64,000 nt of DNA, taken from contig NZ_CP015698.1 of assembly GCF_002163715.1 (NCBI RefSeq), positions 1,426,001-1,490,000 on the forward strand, in the 5' to 3' direction. The translations under genes were made by a program, and so were the position numbers. Shown here piece after piece: positions 16,101-25,968 of this stretch (within the stretch, counting starts at the first letter, position 1; the number at the start of each line of letters is the position of its first letter). The notes beneath the pieces were generated by a model that was not told where the DNA came from, did not search any database, and saw nothing but the letters and a program-made list of their open reading frames with translations. The stretch is from Curvibacter sp. AEP1-3 (GTDB lineage: Bacteria > Pseudomonadota > Gammaproteobacteria > Burkholderiales > Burkholderiaceae_C).

Positions 16101-17497
16101 TGCGAAGCCTCCACCAATGCGGCATGAGGCTGGATGCGTCGCACCCATTCCATCAGCAGGGTCTGAATGCGGGCCAGCGCTTCGGGCGTGCGGCCTTCGC
16201 AGCGCATCACCAGCACCGGGGTGGTGTTGGACGCGCGCAGCAGGCCGAAACCGTCAGGCCAGTCCACGCGCAGGCCGTCCACGGTATTGAGGCGGGCATC
16301 TGCTTCCAATGTAAGTGTGGCCAGTAACTGCTCCACCAGCGCATGGGCTTCACCCTCCTGGCAGGCGATGTGAAGCTCGGGGGTGATGTGGCTGTCCGGC
16401 AGCGCGTGCAGCACGGCGTTGGCGTCTGCGCTTCGGCTCAAGATTTCGAGCAGGCGACAAGCAGCATAAGTACCGTCATCAAAGCCGAACCAACGGTCGC
16501 CGAAAAACAAATGGCCGCTTATCTCGCCGCCCAGGGGCGAATTCAAGGTGCGCATCTTGGCTTTGATCAGCGAGTGGCCGGTACGGTCCATCACCGGCAC
16601 ACCGCCAGCAGCTTCTATCGCGGGGGCCAGGCCTTGGCTGCATTTGGCATCGAACACTACTGCCGCACCGGGGTGGCGAGCCAGCACATCGGGAGCCAAC
16701 AACATTAACTGGCGATCGGTATGGATGGTTGTTCCATCGCGAGTGACCACGGCCACGCGGTCGCCATCACCATCCAAAGCCAAGCCCATCTCGGCATCGC
16801 CTTCGCGCAAAGCGCGCACCAGGTCCGCCAGGTTCTCGGGGCGGCTGGGGTCAGGGTGGTGGTGAGGAAAATGCCCGTCCACCGCGCTGTGCAGTTCCTG
16901 CACCTCGCAGCCGATGGCGCGCAGCACTGCAGGCGCGCTGGCGCCGGCCACGCCGTTGCCACTGTCCAGCACCACTTTCATGGGGCGGGCCAGTTGAATG
17001 TCTTGGACTATGCGTTCAAGGTAGGCGGCCAGCACCTCGGTCACCTGCACCGGCTCTGCGGGCAAGGCTGTCTCACTGTCCGGCCCGCTCGCCAGCAGCC
17101 CCTCCATGCGCTTGCGCAAATCCTGCACGGCATCGCCATACAAGGCCTGGCGGTGCAGCACCATCTTGAAGCCGTTGTCGTCTTTGGGGTTGTGGCTGCC
17201 GGTCACCTGGATGCCGTGCGGGCACAGGGTGTGAGTCGCGAAATACAGCTGGGGCGTGGTGCTCAGGCCGATGTCTATCACCTGCACGCCCGCGACTGAC
17301 AGGCCAGAAATCAGCGCCTCTGCCAAAGCAGGGCTGCTCAGGCGTCCATCCCGGCCCACGGCTACCGCACCGCCACCCTGCTCGCGCACCAGCGCACCGA
17401 AGGCACAGCCCAGCACATGCGCCACCTCCGGCGACAGCGTGGAAGGCACGGTGCCGCGGATGTCGTAGGCTTTGAAAATTCGGGGGGACAGGTGCAT
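16097..17497 (-). CDS. algC: Phosphomannomutase/phosphoglucomutase AlgC
   Basis: The 466-residue alpha-D-phosphohexomutase contains the phosphoserine loop VTGSHNPKDDNG (catalytic serine), the metal loop LALDGDGDRVAVV and the sugar-binding loop GGEISGHLFF. It interconverts hexose 1- and 6-phosphates for LPS and exopolysaccharide precursors, in keeping with the waa genes downstream. The start MHLSPRIFKAYDIRG fits the family; longer upstream frames do not. The stop overlaps waaC. Confidence 0.93.
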   Translation of the reverse strand: MHLSPRIFKAYDIRGTVPSTLSPEVAHVLGCAFGALVREQGGGAVAVGRDGRLSSPALAEALISGLSVAGVQVIDIGLSTTPQLYFATHTLCPHGIQVTGSHNPKDDNGFKMVLHRQALYGDAVQDLRKRMEGLLASGPDSETALPAEPVQVTEVLAAYLERIVQDIQLARPMKVVLDSGNGVAGASAPAVLRAIGCEVQELHSAVDGHFPHHHPDPSRPENLADLVRALREGDAEMGLALDGDGDRVAVVTRDGTTIHTDRQLMLLAPDVLARHPGAAVVFDAKCSQGLAPAIEAAGGVPVMDRTGHSLIKAKMRTLNSPLGGEISGHLFFGDRWFGFDDGTYAACRLLEILSRSADANAVLHALPDSHITPELHIACQEGEAHALVEQLLATLTLEADARLNTVDGLRVDWPDGFGLLRASNTTPVLVMRCEGRTPEALARIQTLLMEWVRRIQPHAALVEASH

Positions 17498-17617
17498 GCA
17501 GCGCAAGGTTATGGAAGAAGCCAATACCGCCTTCTGGCGGGTGGGCTGGATTGTAGGCGGCAGGCACATGTCCGGAAACGGCTACTTTGGCACGCTTCGC
17601 TGCGTATCATCCCCCTC

Positions 17618-19195
17618 ATGCCCTCCGCCTTGCCCACCGCCAAACCCGTGTCCGCGACGACCGCCGACGACGCCGGCCGCTATCTGGCACTGCAGGCGCG
17701 GGATGCACGGTTTGACGGGCGCTTTTTCACCGGGGTGACGAGCACGGGCATTTACTGCAGGCCGGTGTGCCGGGTGCGCACCCCCAAGGTCGAAAACTGC
17801 CGCTTTTTTGAGCGTGCGGCCCAGGCCGAAGCTGCAGGCTTTCGCCCCTGCCTGCGCTGCCGCCCCGAACTTGCACCTGCGCAGAGTGCTGCCCTGCACT
17901 GGACTACGCAGGACGCCAGTGCCCTGCTCGCCCTGCAAGCGGCGGACCTGATCGAGCACGCCACGCAGGCTGATGACAGCCCCGGCATCGTTGCCATAGC
18001 GGCCAGGCTGGGTATCAGCGACCGGCATTTACGCCGCATCTTCGAGGCGCACTGGGGCCTCACACCGCTGAGCTACCTGCAAACGCGCCGCCTTTTGACT
18101 GCCAAGCAGCTGCTCACCGACACGCAGCTACCCGTGGCCGATGTGGCCGCCCTCAGCGGATTTGCCAGCGTGCGCCGCTTCAATGCGGCCTTTGTGCAGC
18201 ACTACCGCTTGCAACCCACGGCACTGCGCAAGGCGATGCGTTCCGACTCCCAGGCCGCCCAACTTGGAACCCGAAAAGGTTCCGATGCGCCGTATGGTCT
18301 GGCGACTGAGGCTGCAGTTTTCCGTTTCCAAGCGGCCTACCGCCCGCCCTTCAACGTCCAGCACCTGCTGAATTTTTTCGCGCAACGTGCCATTGCAGGC
18401 ATGGAGTGGGTGGATCCGGGACAGGGCTTGATCCGGCGCACTGTCAGCCTCCAACACAAAAGCACCACGCTTCGCGGTTGGGTCGAAGCGCAGTGGATGC
18501 CTGATCAGCATCGCGTGCAGCTACTCATCAGCGAGTCACTGGCCAGCGCCTTACCGGTGGTGCTCCAGCGCATGCACGCCTGGCTGGATCTGGATGCCGA
18601 CCCGGCTGCGGTGGACGTGCTGCTGTGCGCGGACTTCCCCCACACCGAAGGCATGCGGGTACCCGGCACCATGGACGGCCTGGAACTGGCGGTGCGCGCC
18701 ATCCTGGGCCAACAGATCACCGTCAAAGCAGCCCGCACCTTGACCGAACGGCTGGTGTCGCATTGCGGCGCCACCTTAACGAATGCGCCCCAAGGTTTGG
18801 CGCTCTGCTTCCCCGACGCTGCCTCGCTCGCCGCCATGTCGCCCGATGCTTTGGGCAGCTTAGGGATCGTCAAACAACGTCAGCAAGCCATCTTCTCCCT
18901 GGCGCAGGCGGTGCAGTCGGGCGCCCTGAACTTACAGCCAGGTAGTGATGTACCGGCCACCATGGCGAAGCTTCAGTCTCTGCCCGGTATTGGCGCATGG
19001 ACCGCGCACTACATCGCCTTGCGGGCGCTGCGCTGGCCGGATGCTTTTCCTTCAGGTGATGTGGCGCTGCAGTCCGCATTGGGCGTGCGAGAAGCCAGCA
19101 ACCCGGCCGCTGCGGCAGATGCGCTCTCACAACGCTGGCGGCCGTGGCGGGGTTATGCCACCGTACGGGCGTGGCATTCACTATCAAAAACATAG
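17618..19195 (+). CDS. alkA: Ada-type regulator fused to DNA-3-methyladenine glycosylase II (AlkA)
   Basis: The 525-residue protein joins three parts. Residues about 15-90 form an Ada zinc domain with C47, C51, C78 and C81 at the same spacing as the E. coli Ada cysteines. Residues about 100-205 form an AraC-type DNA-binding domain. The C-terminal half is an AlkA glycosylase with the helix-hairpin-helix LPGIGAWTAHYIAL and the catalytic aspartate in PSGDVAL. It would sense methylphosphotriesters and excise 3-alkylated purines. The TAG stop lies inside a dispersed repeat, and ogt follows after 39 bases. Confidence 0.93.
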   Translation: MPSALPTAKPVSATTADDAGRYLALQARDARFDGRFFTGVTSTGIYCRPVCRVRTPKVENCRFFERAAQAEAAGFRPCLRCRPELAPAQSAALHWTTQDASALLALQAADLIEHATQADDSPGIVAIAARLGISDRHLRRIFEAHWGLTPLSYLQTRRLLTAKQLLTDTQLPVADVAALSGFASVRRFNAAFVQHYRLQPTALRKAMRSDSQAAQLGTRKGSDAPYGLATEAAVFRFQAAYRPPFNVQHLLNFFAQRAIAGMEWVDPGQGLIRRTVSLQHKSTTLRGWVEAQWMPDQHRVQLLISESLASALPVVLQRMHAWLDLDADPAAVDVLLCADFPHTEGMRVPGTMDGLELAVRAILGQQITVKAARTLTERLVSHCGATLTNAPQGLALCFPDAASLAAMSPDALGSLGIVKQRQQAIFSLAQAVQSGALNLQPGSDVPATMAKLQSLPGIGAWTAHYIALRALRWPDAFPSGDVALQSALGVREASNPAAAADALSQRWRPWRGYATVRAWHSLSKT

Positions 19196-19228
19196 CTATT
19201 CGCGCATATTCCACGAGCGCCAGAGGCC
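19180..19228 (+). repeat. Dispersed 48-bp repeat, copy 3 (alkA end to ogt start)
   Basis: The copy reads ACTATCAAAAACATAGC, then TATTCGCGCATATTCC, ACGAGCGCCAGAGGCC. It contains the last codons and TAG stop of alkA, and its AGAGG end serves as ribosome-binding site for ogt. Confidence 0.9.
19222..19226 (+). promoter_or_regulatory. Repeat-derived ribosome-binding site of ogt
   Basis: AGAGG at the end of repeat copy 3 is eight bases before the ogt ATG. It is the only Shine-Dalgarno-like sequence in a suitable place, and argG has the same arrangement. Confidence 0.7.
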
Positions 19229-19234
19229 TACTTC

Positions 19235-19729
19235 ATGAAAATTCCCACTACCGCACGCCTGTCCCGCTGGATCAGCCCATTGGGCCCCATGCTGCTCGCG
19301 GGCCATGATGCCGGACTGCTCGGCGTCTGGTTCGATGCGCAGAAGCACTACCCGGATATCGCCGGACTGCCATTCGCACCTCATCCGAGTACCAAGGAAG
19401 CGCAGTCGCAACTGGCCGCCTACTTCGCCGGTGAGCAAACCCGTTTTTCAATGACGCTGGACTTCAGCAGCGGGACCGTATTTCAGCAAACCGTCTGGCA
19501 AGCGCTATTGGCGATACCCTGCGGCGTTACCATCAGCTACTCCACCTTGAGTCAGCAGATCGGCAAGCCTGCCGCCGTACGTGCGGTGGCTGCTGCGGTG
19601 GGGCGTAACCCCTTGAGCATCGTGGTGCCCTGCCACCGCGTGCTGGGCAGCAACGGCAGCCTGACCGGGTATGCCGGTGGCCTGGACCGCAAGGCAGCAT
19701 TACTGAACCTCGAACAACGAAAGCCCTGA
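19235..19729 (+). CDS. ogt: Methylated-DNA-protein-cysteine S-methyltransferase
   Basis: The 164-residue protein has the suicide acceptor motif VVPCHRVLGSNG (acceptor cysteine near residue 132), the preceding helix-turn-helix with RAVAAAVGRNPLSI, and the GYAGGLDRKAALL end. It removes methyl groups from O6-methylguanine. With the Ada-AlkA fusion upstream it forms a compact alkylation-repair pair. The next gene starts directly after its stop. Confidence 0.95.
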   Translation: MKIPTTARLSRWISPLGPMLLAGHDAGLLGVWFDAQKHYPDIAGLPFAPHPSTKEAQSQLAAYFAGEQTRFSMTLDFSSGTVFQQTVWQALLAIPCGVTISYSTLSQQIGKPAAVRAVAAAVGRNPLSIVVPCHRVLGSNGSLTGYAGGLDRKAALLNLEQRKP

Positions 19730-20662
19730 GTGAGCGTCAACCCCACCACCCCACCCTCGCCCGCCGCCAAGACGTGGGTTTTCGATTTTGTGCTGCTGGC
19801 CGCCATTTGGGGCGCGTCCTTCTTGTTCATGCGCACCAGCGGCAAGGCGTTTGGTGCATTGCCCACTGCGGGTTTGCGTGTGTGTATTGCCAGCCTGTTT
19901 CTTCTGCCCTTGCTCACGCTGCGAGGCCAGTTGCCCGCTCTGCGCCGCCATTGGAAGTTATGCTTTACCGTGGGGGTGCTGAACTCCGCGATACCTTTTG
20001 CCTGCCTTTCCTGGGCGCTGCTGTCCATTTCCACCGGCTTGTCGGCCCTGCTCAACGCCACCGTGCCCTTGTTCGGTGCCGCTATCGCATGGTGGTGGTT
20101 GGGAGACAAATTGCAGGGCTCCCGCGTGCTGGGTCTGGTGGTTGGCTTTGTGGGGGTGGCCCTGTTGGCACTGAACCGTGACGCCGCCGGTGCTTCCGGG
20201 GCAGGCTCCAGCGCCTTGGCCGTGATTGCCTGTTTAACGGCCTGCCTGTTCTATGGCATTTCAGCCAGCTTCACCCGCCGTTTTTTGCCGGGCGTACCGT
20301 CTTTGGTGCTCGCAACCGGCAGCCAGTTGGGGGCTTCCTTGGCCTTGTTGCCTTTGACCCTTTGGGCGTGGCCTACGAACCCCGCGCCCTTGCAGGCCTG
20401 GGGCGCAGTGATTGCGCTGGGCGTGGTGTGCACCGGCTTGGCCTATGTGATTTTTTTCAGGCTGATCGAGCGCACTGGCCCCTCGCGCGCCCTGTCCGTC
20501 ACCTATGCCATTCCGGTGTTCGCCATCCTGTACGGCGTCATGCTGCTTGGTGAATCGGTCACCCTGTGGATGGGCCTGTGCGGGGCGGTCATCATGCTGG
20601 GCACTTCGCTCTCCACGGGCTTGTTGTCGTGGGGTAAAGCGCCCTTGCCGCCGGGGGACTAA
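19730..20662 (+). CDS. DMT superfamily transporter, EamA domains
   Basis: The 310-residue protein has about ten hydrophobic helices in two EamA halves (AAIWGASFLFMRTSGKAFG at the start, AYVIFFRLIERTGPSRALSV in the second half). Such proteins export small metabolites or drugs; the substrate cannot be read from the sequence. The GTG start immediately follows the ogt stop, suggesting co-transcription. Its end overlaps the convergent DUF1345 gene by four bases. Confidence 0.88.
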   Translation: MSVNPTTPPSPAAKTWVFDFVLLAAIWGASFLFMRTSGKAFGALPTAGLRVCIASLFLLPLLTLRGQLPALRRHWKLCFTVGVLNSAIPFACLSWALLSISTGLSALLNATVPLFGAAIAWWWLGDKLQGSRVLGLVVGFVGVALLALNRDAAGASGAGSSALAVIACLTACLFYGISASFTRRFLPGVPSLVLATGSQLGASLALLPLTLWAWPTNPAPLQAWGAVIALGVVCTGLAYVIFFRLIERTGPSRALSVTYAIPVFAILYGVMLLGESVTLWMGLCGAVIMLGTSLSTGLLSWGKAPLPPGD

Positions 20663-21318
20663 AGCAGCCCGGCCATCACGTTCACACTCAAGGCCAAGAC
20701 CATCATGTTGAAGGCAAAGGCCGCCAGACTGTGCAGCAGGGTGAGGTGGCGCATGGGCCGGGAGGTCACCACCACATCAGACACCTGGGACGTCATGCCC
20801 ACCACGTGGGCGTAGTACAAAAAATCGAAATAGTCCGGTGGCAGAACACCCGGAAACTGCAGCCCACCACCCGCGGGGTGGCCTTTGAGCTCGGTCTGGT
20901 AGTACAGATGCGCATAGCGGAAGGCAAAGATGCATTGCATCAACAACCAGGAGCTCACCAGCGCCAGCAGAGACACCAGCACATGACCCACACGGGCCAG
21001 CAAGGCCATCTCACGGCTGTTGGACAAAAGCATGGCAATCGCCGCCACACTCGCAAACGCAGACAAGAGCAAGAGGCTGAACCAGATCACGCTGGGCTGG
21101 TCCTGAGACTGTGCACGTGAGCGCGTGCTGTCCGCATCAAACACCATGGCCAAGCGCCACGCCAACACCAGGTAGGCCGTGGCGCCTGCGATCCAAGCCA
21201 CGAGTACTTGCAGTTCCAAGGACCAAGGACTTGGGATCACAGCCACACCTGCACCCACGCAGGCACCCACTACGAGGCGTTGATGACCGGTTGTGCGGGA
21301 AAGTCGATGAATCCACAT
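20659..21318 (-). CDS. DUF1345 family membrane protein
   Basis: The 219-residue protein is largely hydrophobic with five to six predicted membrane segments and the DUF1345 hallmark regions FAFRYAHLYYQ, PPDYFDFLYYAHVVGMTSQV and a C-terminal hydrophobic helix. The family has no settled function. The ATG at 21318 (MWIHRLSRTTGH) is preferred over an upstream in-frame codon that would start inside the tRNA-operon terminator. It is separated from the upstream tRNA genes by that terminator. Confidence 0.85.
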   Translation of the reverse strand: MWIHRLSRTTGHQRLVVGACVGAGVAVIPSPWSLELQVLVAWIAGATAYLVLAWRLAMVFDADSTRSRAQSQDQPSVIWFSLLLLSAFASVAAIAMLLSNSREMALLARVGHVLVSLLALVSSWLLMQCIFAFRYAHLYYQTELKGHPAGGGLQFPGVLPPDYFDFLYYAHVVGMTSQVSDVVVTSRPMRHLTLLHSLAAFAFNMMVLALSVNVMAGLL

Positions 21319-21356
21319 GGCTTGATTGTGCAACGCCAAGAAGAACAGAGGCAGAA

Positions 21357-21392
21357 AACAAAAAAGCCGTTGCATCTGCATGCAACGGCTTT
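21357..21392 (-). terminator. Terminator of the tRNA-Ala/Glu/Asp transcript
   Basis: On the minus strand AAAGCCGTTGCA and TGCAACGGCTTT form a 12-bp stem with a 6-base loop, followed by a T-rich run (TTTTTTGTTTT). It begins just after tRNA-Asp and before the DUF1345 gene. Confidence 0.85.
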
Positions 21393-21399
21393 CGAAATT

Positions 21400-21476
21400 T
21401 GGCGGAGTGGACGGGACTCGAACCCGCGACCCCCGGCGTGACAGGCCGGTATTCTAACCAACTGAACTACCACTCC
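21400..21476 (-). tRNA. tRNA-Asp (GTC)
   Basis: On the minus strand the 77-nt gene begins GGAGTGGTAGTTCAG, has the anticodon loop CTGTCAC (anticodon GTC), the TPsiC arm GGTTCGAGTC and ends in an encoded CCA. The acceptor stem GGAGTGG/CCACTCC pairs perfectly. Confidence 0.97.
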
Positions 21477-21578
21477 TGGTAGCGGTAACCATTCGCTCTG
21501 TGTCTTGCGACCCGGAGCCAAGTCGCTTCCTTGCAGAAGCTGTTACCGACTTGTTGCCGTTTACCTTGCGGTAAAACC

Positions 21579-21654
21579 TGGCGACCCTACGGGGATTCGA
21601 ACCCCGGTACTCACCGTGAAAGGGTGATGTCCTAGGCCTCTAGACGATAGGGTC
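21579..21654 (-). tRNA. tRNA-Glu (TTC)
   Basis: The 76-nt gene on the minus strand begins GACCCTATCGTCTAGAGG, has the anticodon loop CTTTCAC (anticodon TTC), GGTTCGAATCC in the T arm and an encoded CCA. It lies in the transcript led by the glutamyl-tRNA synthetase gene. Confidence 0.97.
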
Positions 21655-21686
21655 AAAACCTTGGAACGTATCCGTTTCAGAAGAAT

Positions 21687-21762
<76 letters not shown>

Positions 21763-21837
21763 AATTTCCTGAACACACCGCCAAATTTTGTCTGGCTTTG
21801 CATTCAACTTCCGAGCCTCAAATTATATACAAGTTTT

Positions 21838-23238
21838 TCAGGCTTTAGCAAGCCGATCCAAAACTTTTGTTCTGCCGCTGAGTTCCAGCACGGCATCCAG
21901 CGAAGGCGTTTGTGCAGTGCCCATGACCAGCACACGTACCGGCATGGCCAGTTGCGGCATCTTCAGGCTGTGTGCAGCCAACACTTCCTTGATGACCCCA
22001 GCAATGGACGCTTTGTCCCATGCGCACGCAGCCAGCTTTTCAGCCAGCGTGGCAATGGCCGGCTTCACGGCATCGGTTACATGCTGGGCCCGTTCTGCAG
22101 CGTCGACCTGCACATCGGCATAGAACTTCGACGCCCACTGGGCCAAAGCCACGGTGGTGTCGCAACGGTCCTTCAGCAAGGCGCACAGTTGGGGCAAGTG
22201 GGTGTTCACCGTCTCTGCGGGCAGTTCCACGCCCAGCTTGGCCAGTTGCACTGCCACCAACTGGGCGAGGCGGGTGTTGTCCGCCTGCTTGATGTAATGG
22301 GCATTGACCCACAGCAACTTGGCGGGGTCCCATTGCGCGGGGCTCTTGTTCAGGTGGGTACCGTCGAACCAGCTCACCAGCTGCTCGCGGCTGAACAGCT
22401 CTTCGTCGCCATGGCTCCAGCCCAAGCGGGCCAGGTAGTTCAACATGGCTTCGGGCAGGTAGCCGCCCTCTTCATAGGCAGTCACGCTCACTGCGCCACG
22501 GCGCTTGGACAGCTTCTGGCCGTCATCGCCCAGAATCACGGGGCAGTGGCCGAACTCGGGCAGTGGCGCACCCAGCGCGTGGAAGATGTTGATCTGCCAC
22601 GGTGTGTTGTTGATGTGCTCATCGCCACGAAACACATGGCTGATCTGCATATCCCAATCGTCCACTACCACCGCAAAGTTGTAGGTCGGAATGCCATCGG
22701 TGCGAACGATGATGAGGTCATCAATCTCGCGGTTGCTGATGGTGATGGGGCCTTTGACCAAGTCATTCCAGGTCACGTCACCGTCCGGCGGATTGCAAAA
22801 GCGCACCACAGGTTTGACACCTTCGGGAATGGCCGGCAAGGTTTTGCCGGGTGCGGGGCGCCAGGTGCCGTCGTAAAGCGCTTTTTCACCACGGGCCTTT
22901 TTGGCTTCGCGCACGGCATCCAGTTCTTCAGGTGTGCTGTAGCAGTAGTAGGCCTTGCCTTCTGCAATCAGCTGCTCCACCACGGCCTTGTAGCGCTCCA
23001 GGCGCTGCATCTGGTACACCGGGCCTTCGTCGTACTCCAGCCCCAGCCAGCGCATGGATTCCAGAATCTGATCGACCGAATCTTGAGTGGAGCGGGCCAC
23101 GTCGGTATCTTCAATGCGCAGCACAAACTCACCACCGAAGTGGCGGGCATAGGCCCAGGAATACAGCGCGGTGCGGGCAGTGCCCAGGTGCAGGAAGCCG
23201 GTGGGCGAAGGGGCAATACGAGTGCGGATTTTGCTCAT
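21838..23238 (-). CDS. gltX: Glutamyl-tRNA synthetase
   Basis: The 466-residue protein has the class I signature [14 protein letters not shown] (the HIGH equivalent) near residue 10 and KLSKRRG near residue 240, and full GluRS length. It charges tRNA-Glu in the cytoplasm. The ATG at 23238 starts [14 protein letters not shown]. It follows metZ by one base and precedes tRNA-Ala, tRNA-Glu and tRNA-Asp on the same strand, so the enzyme and its substrate tRNA may share a transcript. Confidence 0.97.
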   Translation of the reverse strand: MSKIRTRIAPSPTGFLHLGTARTALYSWAYARHFGGEFVLRIEDTDVARSTQDSVDQILESMRWLGLEYDEGPVYQMQRLERYKAVVEQLIAEGKAYYCYSTPEELDAVREAKKARGEKALYDGTWRPAPGKTLPAIPEGVKPVVRFCNPPDGDVTWNDLVKGPITISNREIDDLIIVRTDGIPTYNFAVVVDDWDMQISHVFRGDEHINNTPWQINIFHALGAPLPEFGHCPVILGDDGQKLSKRRGAVSVTAYEEGGYLPEAMLNYLARLGWSHGDEELFSREQLVSWFDGTHLNKSPAQWDPAKLLWVNAHYIKQADNTRLAQLVAVQLAKLGVELPAETVNTHLPQLCALLKDRCDTTVALAQWASKFYADVQVDAAERAQHVTDAVKPAIATLAEKLAACAWDKASIAGVIKEVLAAHSLKMPQLAMPVRVLVMGTAQTPSLDAVLELSGRTKVLDRLAKA

Positions 23239-23239
23239 G

Positions 23240-24451
23240 TCAGATAGTTTGCAAACCACGCGCCAAATCGGCGGTGATGTCATTGATATGGTCCAGGCCC
23301 ACGGCCACACGAATCAGGCCTTGGCCAATGCCGGCCGCTTGGCGCTGCACTTCCGAAAGGCGGCCGTGCGAGGTGCTGGCAGGATGCGCCGCCAGCGTTT
23401 TGGTATCCCCGAGGTTGGTGCACAGCGAGAGCACCTGCATGCTGTCGAGCACATGGAAGGCGTTTTTCCGCGCGGTCTCCACGTCCGGTGCCTTCACTTC
23501 AAACGACAACACGGCGCCACCGCAACCGGACTGCTGGCGCATGGCCAATTCGTGCTGAGGGTGGCTGGCCAAGCCGGGGTAATACACCCGAGCGACTTGC
23601 GGCTGAGTTTCCAGCCAATGGGCCAAGGCCAAGGTCGTCTCGGACTGCGCTTTCACGCGCAAGGCCAGCGTTTCCATGCCCTTGAGCAGCACCCACGCAT
23701 TGAAAGGCGCCAGCACCATGCCGCAGGTGCGGATCACGGGCAAAAACATGTCGTCGCGTTGCTTCTGGGTACAGCAAATGGCACCCGCCATCACGCGGCC
23801 CTGGCCATCCAAAAACTTGGTGCCGGAATGGATGATGAAATCAGCGCCCAAATTGGCCGGACGTTGCAACACCGGGGTGGCGAAACAGTTGTCCACGGCC
23901 AGGAAGGCGCCTGCGCCATGTGCGATATCGGCCAAGGCCTGGATGTCGCACACCTCGGTGAGCGGGTTGGTGGGCGTCTCTGCAAACAGCAACTTGGTGG
24001 AGGGGCGAACAGCGGCCTTCCACGCTTCAACATCGGTTTGCGACACGAAGGTGGTTTCCACACCGAACTTGGCGAACTCGCGACTGAACATCGGAATGAC
24101 CGAGCCGAACACCGATTGCGAACAAATGACGTGGTCGCCTGCTTTCAGCAGCGCCATGCCCAGCAACAGAATGGCCGACATGCCGGACGAGGTGGCAATC
24201 GCTGCTTCAGTACCTTCAAGCGCCGCCAGACGGATTTCCATGCTGGTGACTGTGGGGTTGCTTACCCGGGAGTAGGTAAAGCCTTCTTCCTCCATGGCAA
24301 AGCGCGCGGCGCTGGAGGCCGCGCTGTTTTGCACATAGCCGCTGGTCAAATACAGAGCTTCAGAGTTTTCGCCGTATTGGCTGCGCTCCAGGGCCGCACG
24401 CACCGCCAGGGTGTCGTTGTGCAGGCCTTCGGGTAAGTGGGTTAGCTTCAT
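23240..24451 (-). CDS. metZ: O-succinylhomoserine sulfhydrylase
   Basis: The 403-residue Cys/Met-metabolism PLP enzyme has the PLP lysine in [12 protein letters not shown] and the family regions [14 protein letters not shown] (residues 34-43), YSRVSNPTV and [10 protein letters not shown]. Its gene lies directly after purF, as metZ does in other proteobacteria, and it would form homocysteine from O-succinylhomoserine and sulfide. Cystathionine gamma-synthase is the nearest alternative. Gaps of four bases to purF and one to gltX point to one operon. Confidence 0.9.
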   Translation of the reverse strand: MKLTHLPEGLHNDTLAVRAALERSQYGENSEALYLTSGYVQNSAASSAARFAMEEEGFTYSRVSNPTVTSMEIRLAALEGTEAAIATSSGMSAILLLGMALLKAGDHVICSQSVFGSVIPMFSREFAKFGVETTFVSQTDVEAWKAAVRPSTKLLFAETPTNPLTEVCDIQALADIAHGAGAFLAVDNCFATPVLQRPANLGADFIIHSGTKFLDGQGRVMAGAICCTQKQRDDMFLPVIRTCGMVLAPFNAWVLLKGMETLALRVKAQSETTLALAHWLETQPQVARVYYPGLASHPQHELAMRQQSGCGGAVLSFEVKAPDVETARKNAFHVLDSMQVLSLCTNLGDTKTLAAHPASTSHGRLSEVQRQAAGIGQGLIRVAVGLDHINDITADLARGLQTI

Positions 24452-24455
24452 AGGG

Positions 24456-25958
24456 TCAGTCAGCGTGGTTGGGCAGAGCGAGGCGGGAGGTGTCTTCCTG
24501 GCCTTCTTCAGCGCCTACGCGGTTTTCGTTCAGGCGGGCAATATCGTCGGAGGAAATGTCCCCGGTAACGTACACACCGTCAAAGCAGGAGGCATCAAAG
24601 CCCGCCAGGTTCTTGCCCAGCGCACCGATCGCTTTTTTCATGCCATCCACGTCCTGGTAAATCAGCGCGTCGCAACCGATGATTTCGCGCACTTCTTCAA
24701 CTGTGCGGTTGTGGGCCACCAGCTCGCTACTGGTAGGCATGTCGATACCGTATACGTTGGGGTAACGCACAGGTGGTGCAGCGCTGGCCATGTAGACCTT
24801 GCGGGCGCCGGCGTCGCGCGCCATCTGCACGATTTCCTTGGAAGTCGTGCCGCGGACGATGGAGTCGTCCACCAGCAGCACATTGCGGCCCTTGAACTCG
24901 CTGGCAATCACGTTGAGCTTCTGGCGCACCGACTTCTTGCGCACGCCCTGCCCCGGCATGATGAAGGTCCGGCCGACGTAGCGGTTTTTCACAAAGCCTT
25001 CGCGGTAGGGCAGGCCCAGCAACTGGGCCAATTGCGCGGCGCTGGGGCGGCTGGATTCGGGGATCGGGATGACCACATCGATTTCGTTCGGCGGCACGGT
25101 GGAGATCACGCGTTTGGCCAAGGTCTCACCCAGGTTCAAACGCGCTTGGTACACCGAGATGCCATCCATCACGGAGTCCGGGCGGGCCAGGTACACAAAC
25201 TCAAATATGCAAGGCATCAGCTGTGGATTCACCGCGCACTGTTGGCTGTGCACCGTACCGTCCAGCGCAATGAACACGGCTTCGCCGGGCTGCACATCGC
25301 GCACAAACTGGTGGCTGGTGCCCTCCAGCACCACGGATTCGCTGGCCACCATGTGGGTGCCATCCGCACCCTTGCCGATGCACAGCGGGCGAATGCCGAA
25401 GGGATCGCGGAAGGCCAGCAAGCCGTGGCCGGCGATGTGGCAGATCACCGCATACGAACCCTTGATGCGTTGGTGCACACGGGACACGGCAGCAAAAATA
25501 TCCTGCGGCTGCAAAGGCAGGCCGCGGGTGGAGACTTCGATTTCGTGGGCCAGCACGTTGAGCAGCACTTCGGAGTCGCTCTCAGTGTTGATGTGGCGGT
25601 GGTCCAGATTGAACAACTCCGCCTTCAGGGCCTTGGCGTTGGTCAGATTGCCGTTGTGCACCAGCACGATGCCGAAGGGCGCGTTCACGTAGAAGGGCTG
25701 CGCCTCTTCTTCGCTGAAGGCATTGCCTGCGGTGGGATAGCGCACTTGGCCCAAGCCGGAGTTGCCCAACAAAGCGCGCATGTTGCGGGTGCGGAACACA
25801 TCCTTCACCATGCCCTTGGCCTTGTGCATGAAGAACTTGCGGTCCTGCTGGGTGACGATGCCGGCTGCGTCCTGCCCGCGGTGCTGCAAGAGCAACAGCG
25901 CGTCATAGATCAACTGGTTTACGGGTGCGTTACTGACAACGCCAACAATTCCACACAT
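24456..25958 (-). CDS. purF: Amidophosphoribosyltransferase
   Basis: The 500-residue protein starts MCGIVGVV with the catalytic Cys2 of a class II glutaminase, and contains the phosphoribosyltransferase motif VLLVDDSIVRGTTS. It catalyses the first committed step of purine synthesis, forming phosphoribosylamine from PRPP and glutamine. It lies ten bases after cvpA, the usual arrangement. Confidence 0.97.
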   Translation of the reverse strand: MCGIVGVVSNAPVNQLIYDALLLLQHRGQDAAGIVTQQDRKFFMHKAKGMVKDVFRTRNMRALLGNSGLGQVRYPTAGNAFSEEEAQPFYVNAPFGIVLVHNGNLTNAKALKAELFNLDHRHINTESDSEVLLNVLAHEIEVSTRGLPLQPQDIFAAVSRVHQRIKGSYAVICHIAGHGLLAFRDPFGIRPLCIGKGADGTHMVASESVVLEGTSHQFVRDVQPGEAVFIALDGTVHSQQCAVNPQLMPCIFEFVYLARPDSVMDGISVYQARLNLGETLAKRVISTVPPNEIDVVIPIPESSRPSAAQLAQLLGLPYREGFVKNRYVGRTFIMPGQGVRKKSVRQKLNVIASEFKGRNVLLVDDSIVRGTTSKEIVQMARDAGARKVYMASAAPPVRYPNVYGIDMPTSSELVAHNRTVEEVREIIGCDALIYQDVDGMKKAIGALGKNLAGFDASCFDGVYVTGDISSDDIARLNENRVGAEEGQEDTSRLALPNHAD

Positions 25959-25968
25959 AGGGTTTCAC

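Noticed and set aside
14565..16127. 520-codon plus-strand frame opposite waaA and waaC
   Set aside because: Antisense of two clear LPS genes, with no motifs of its own.
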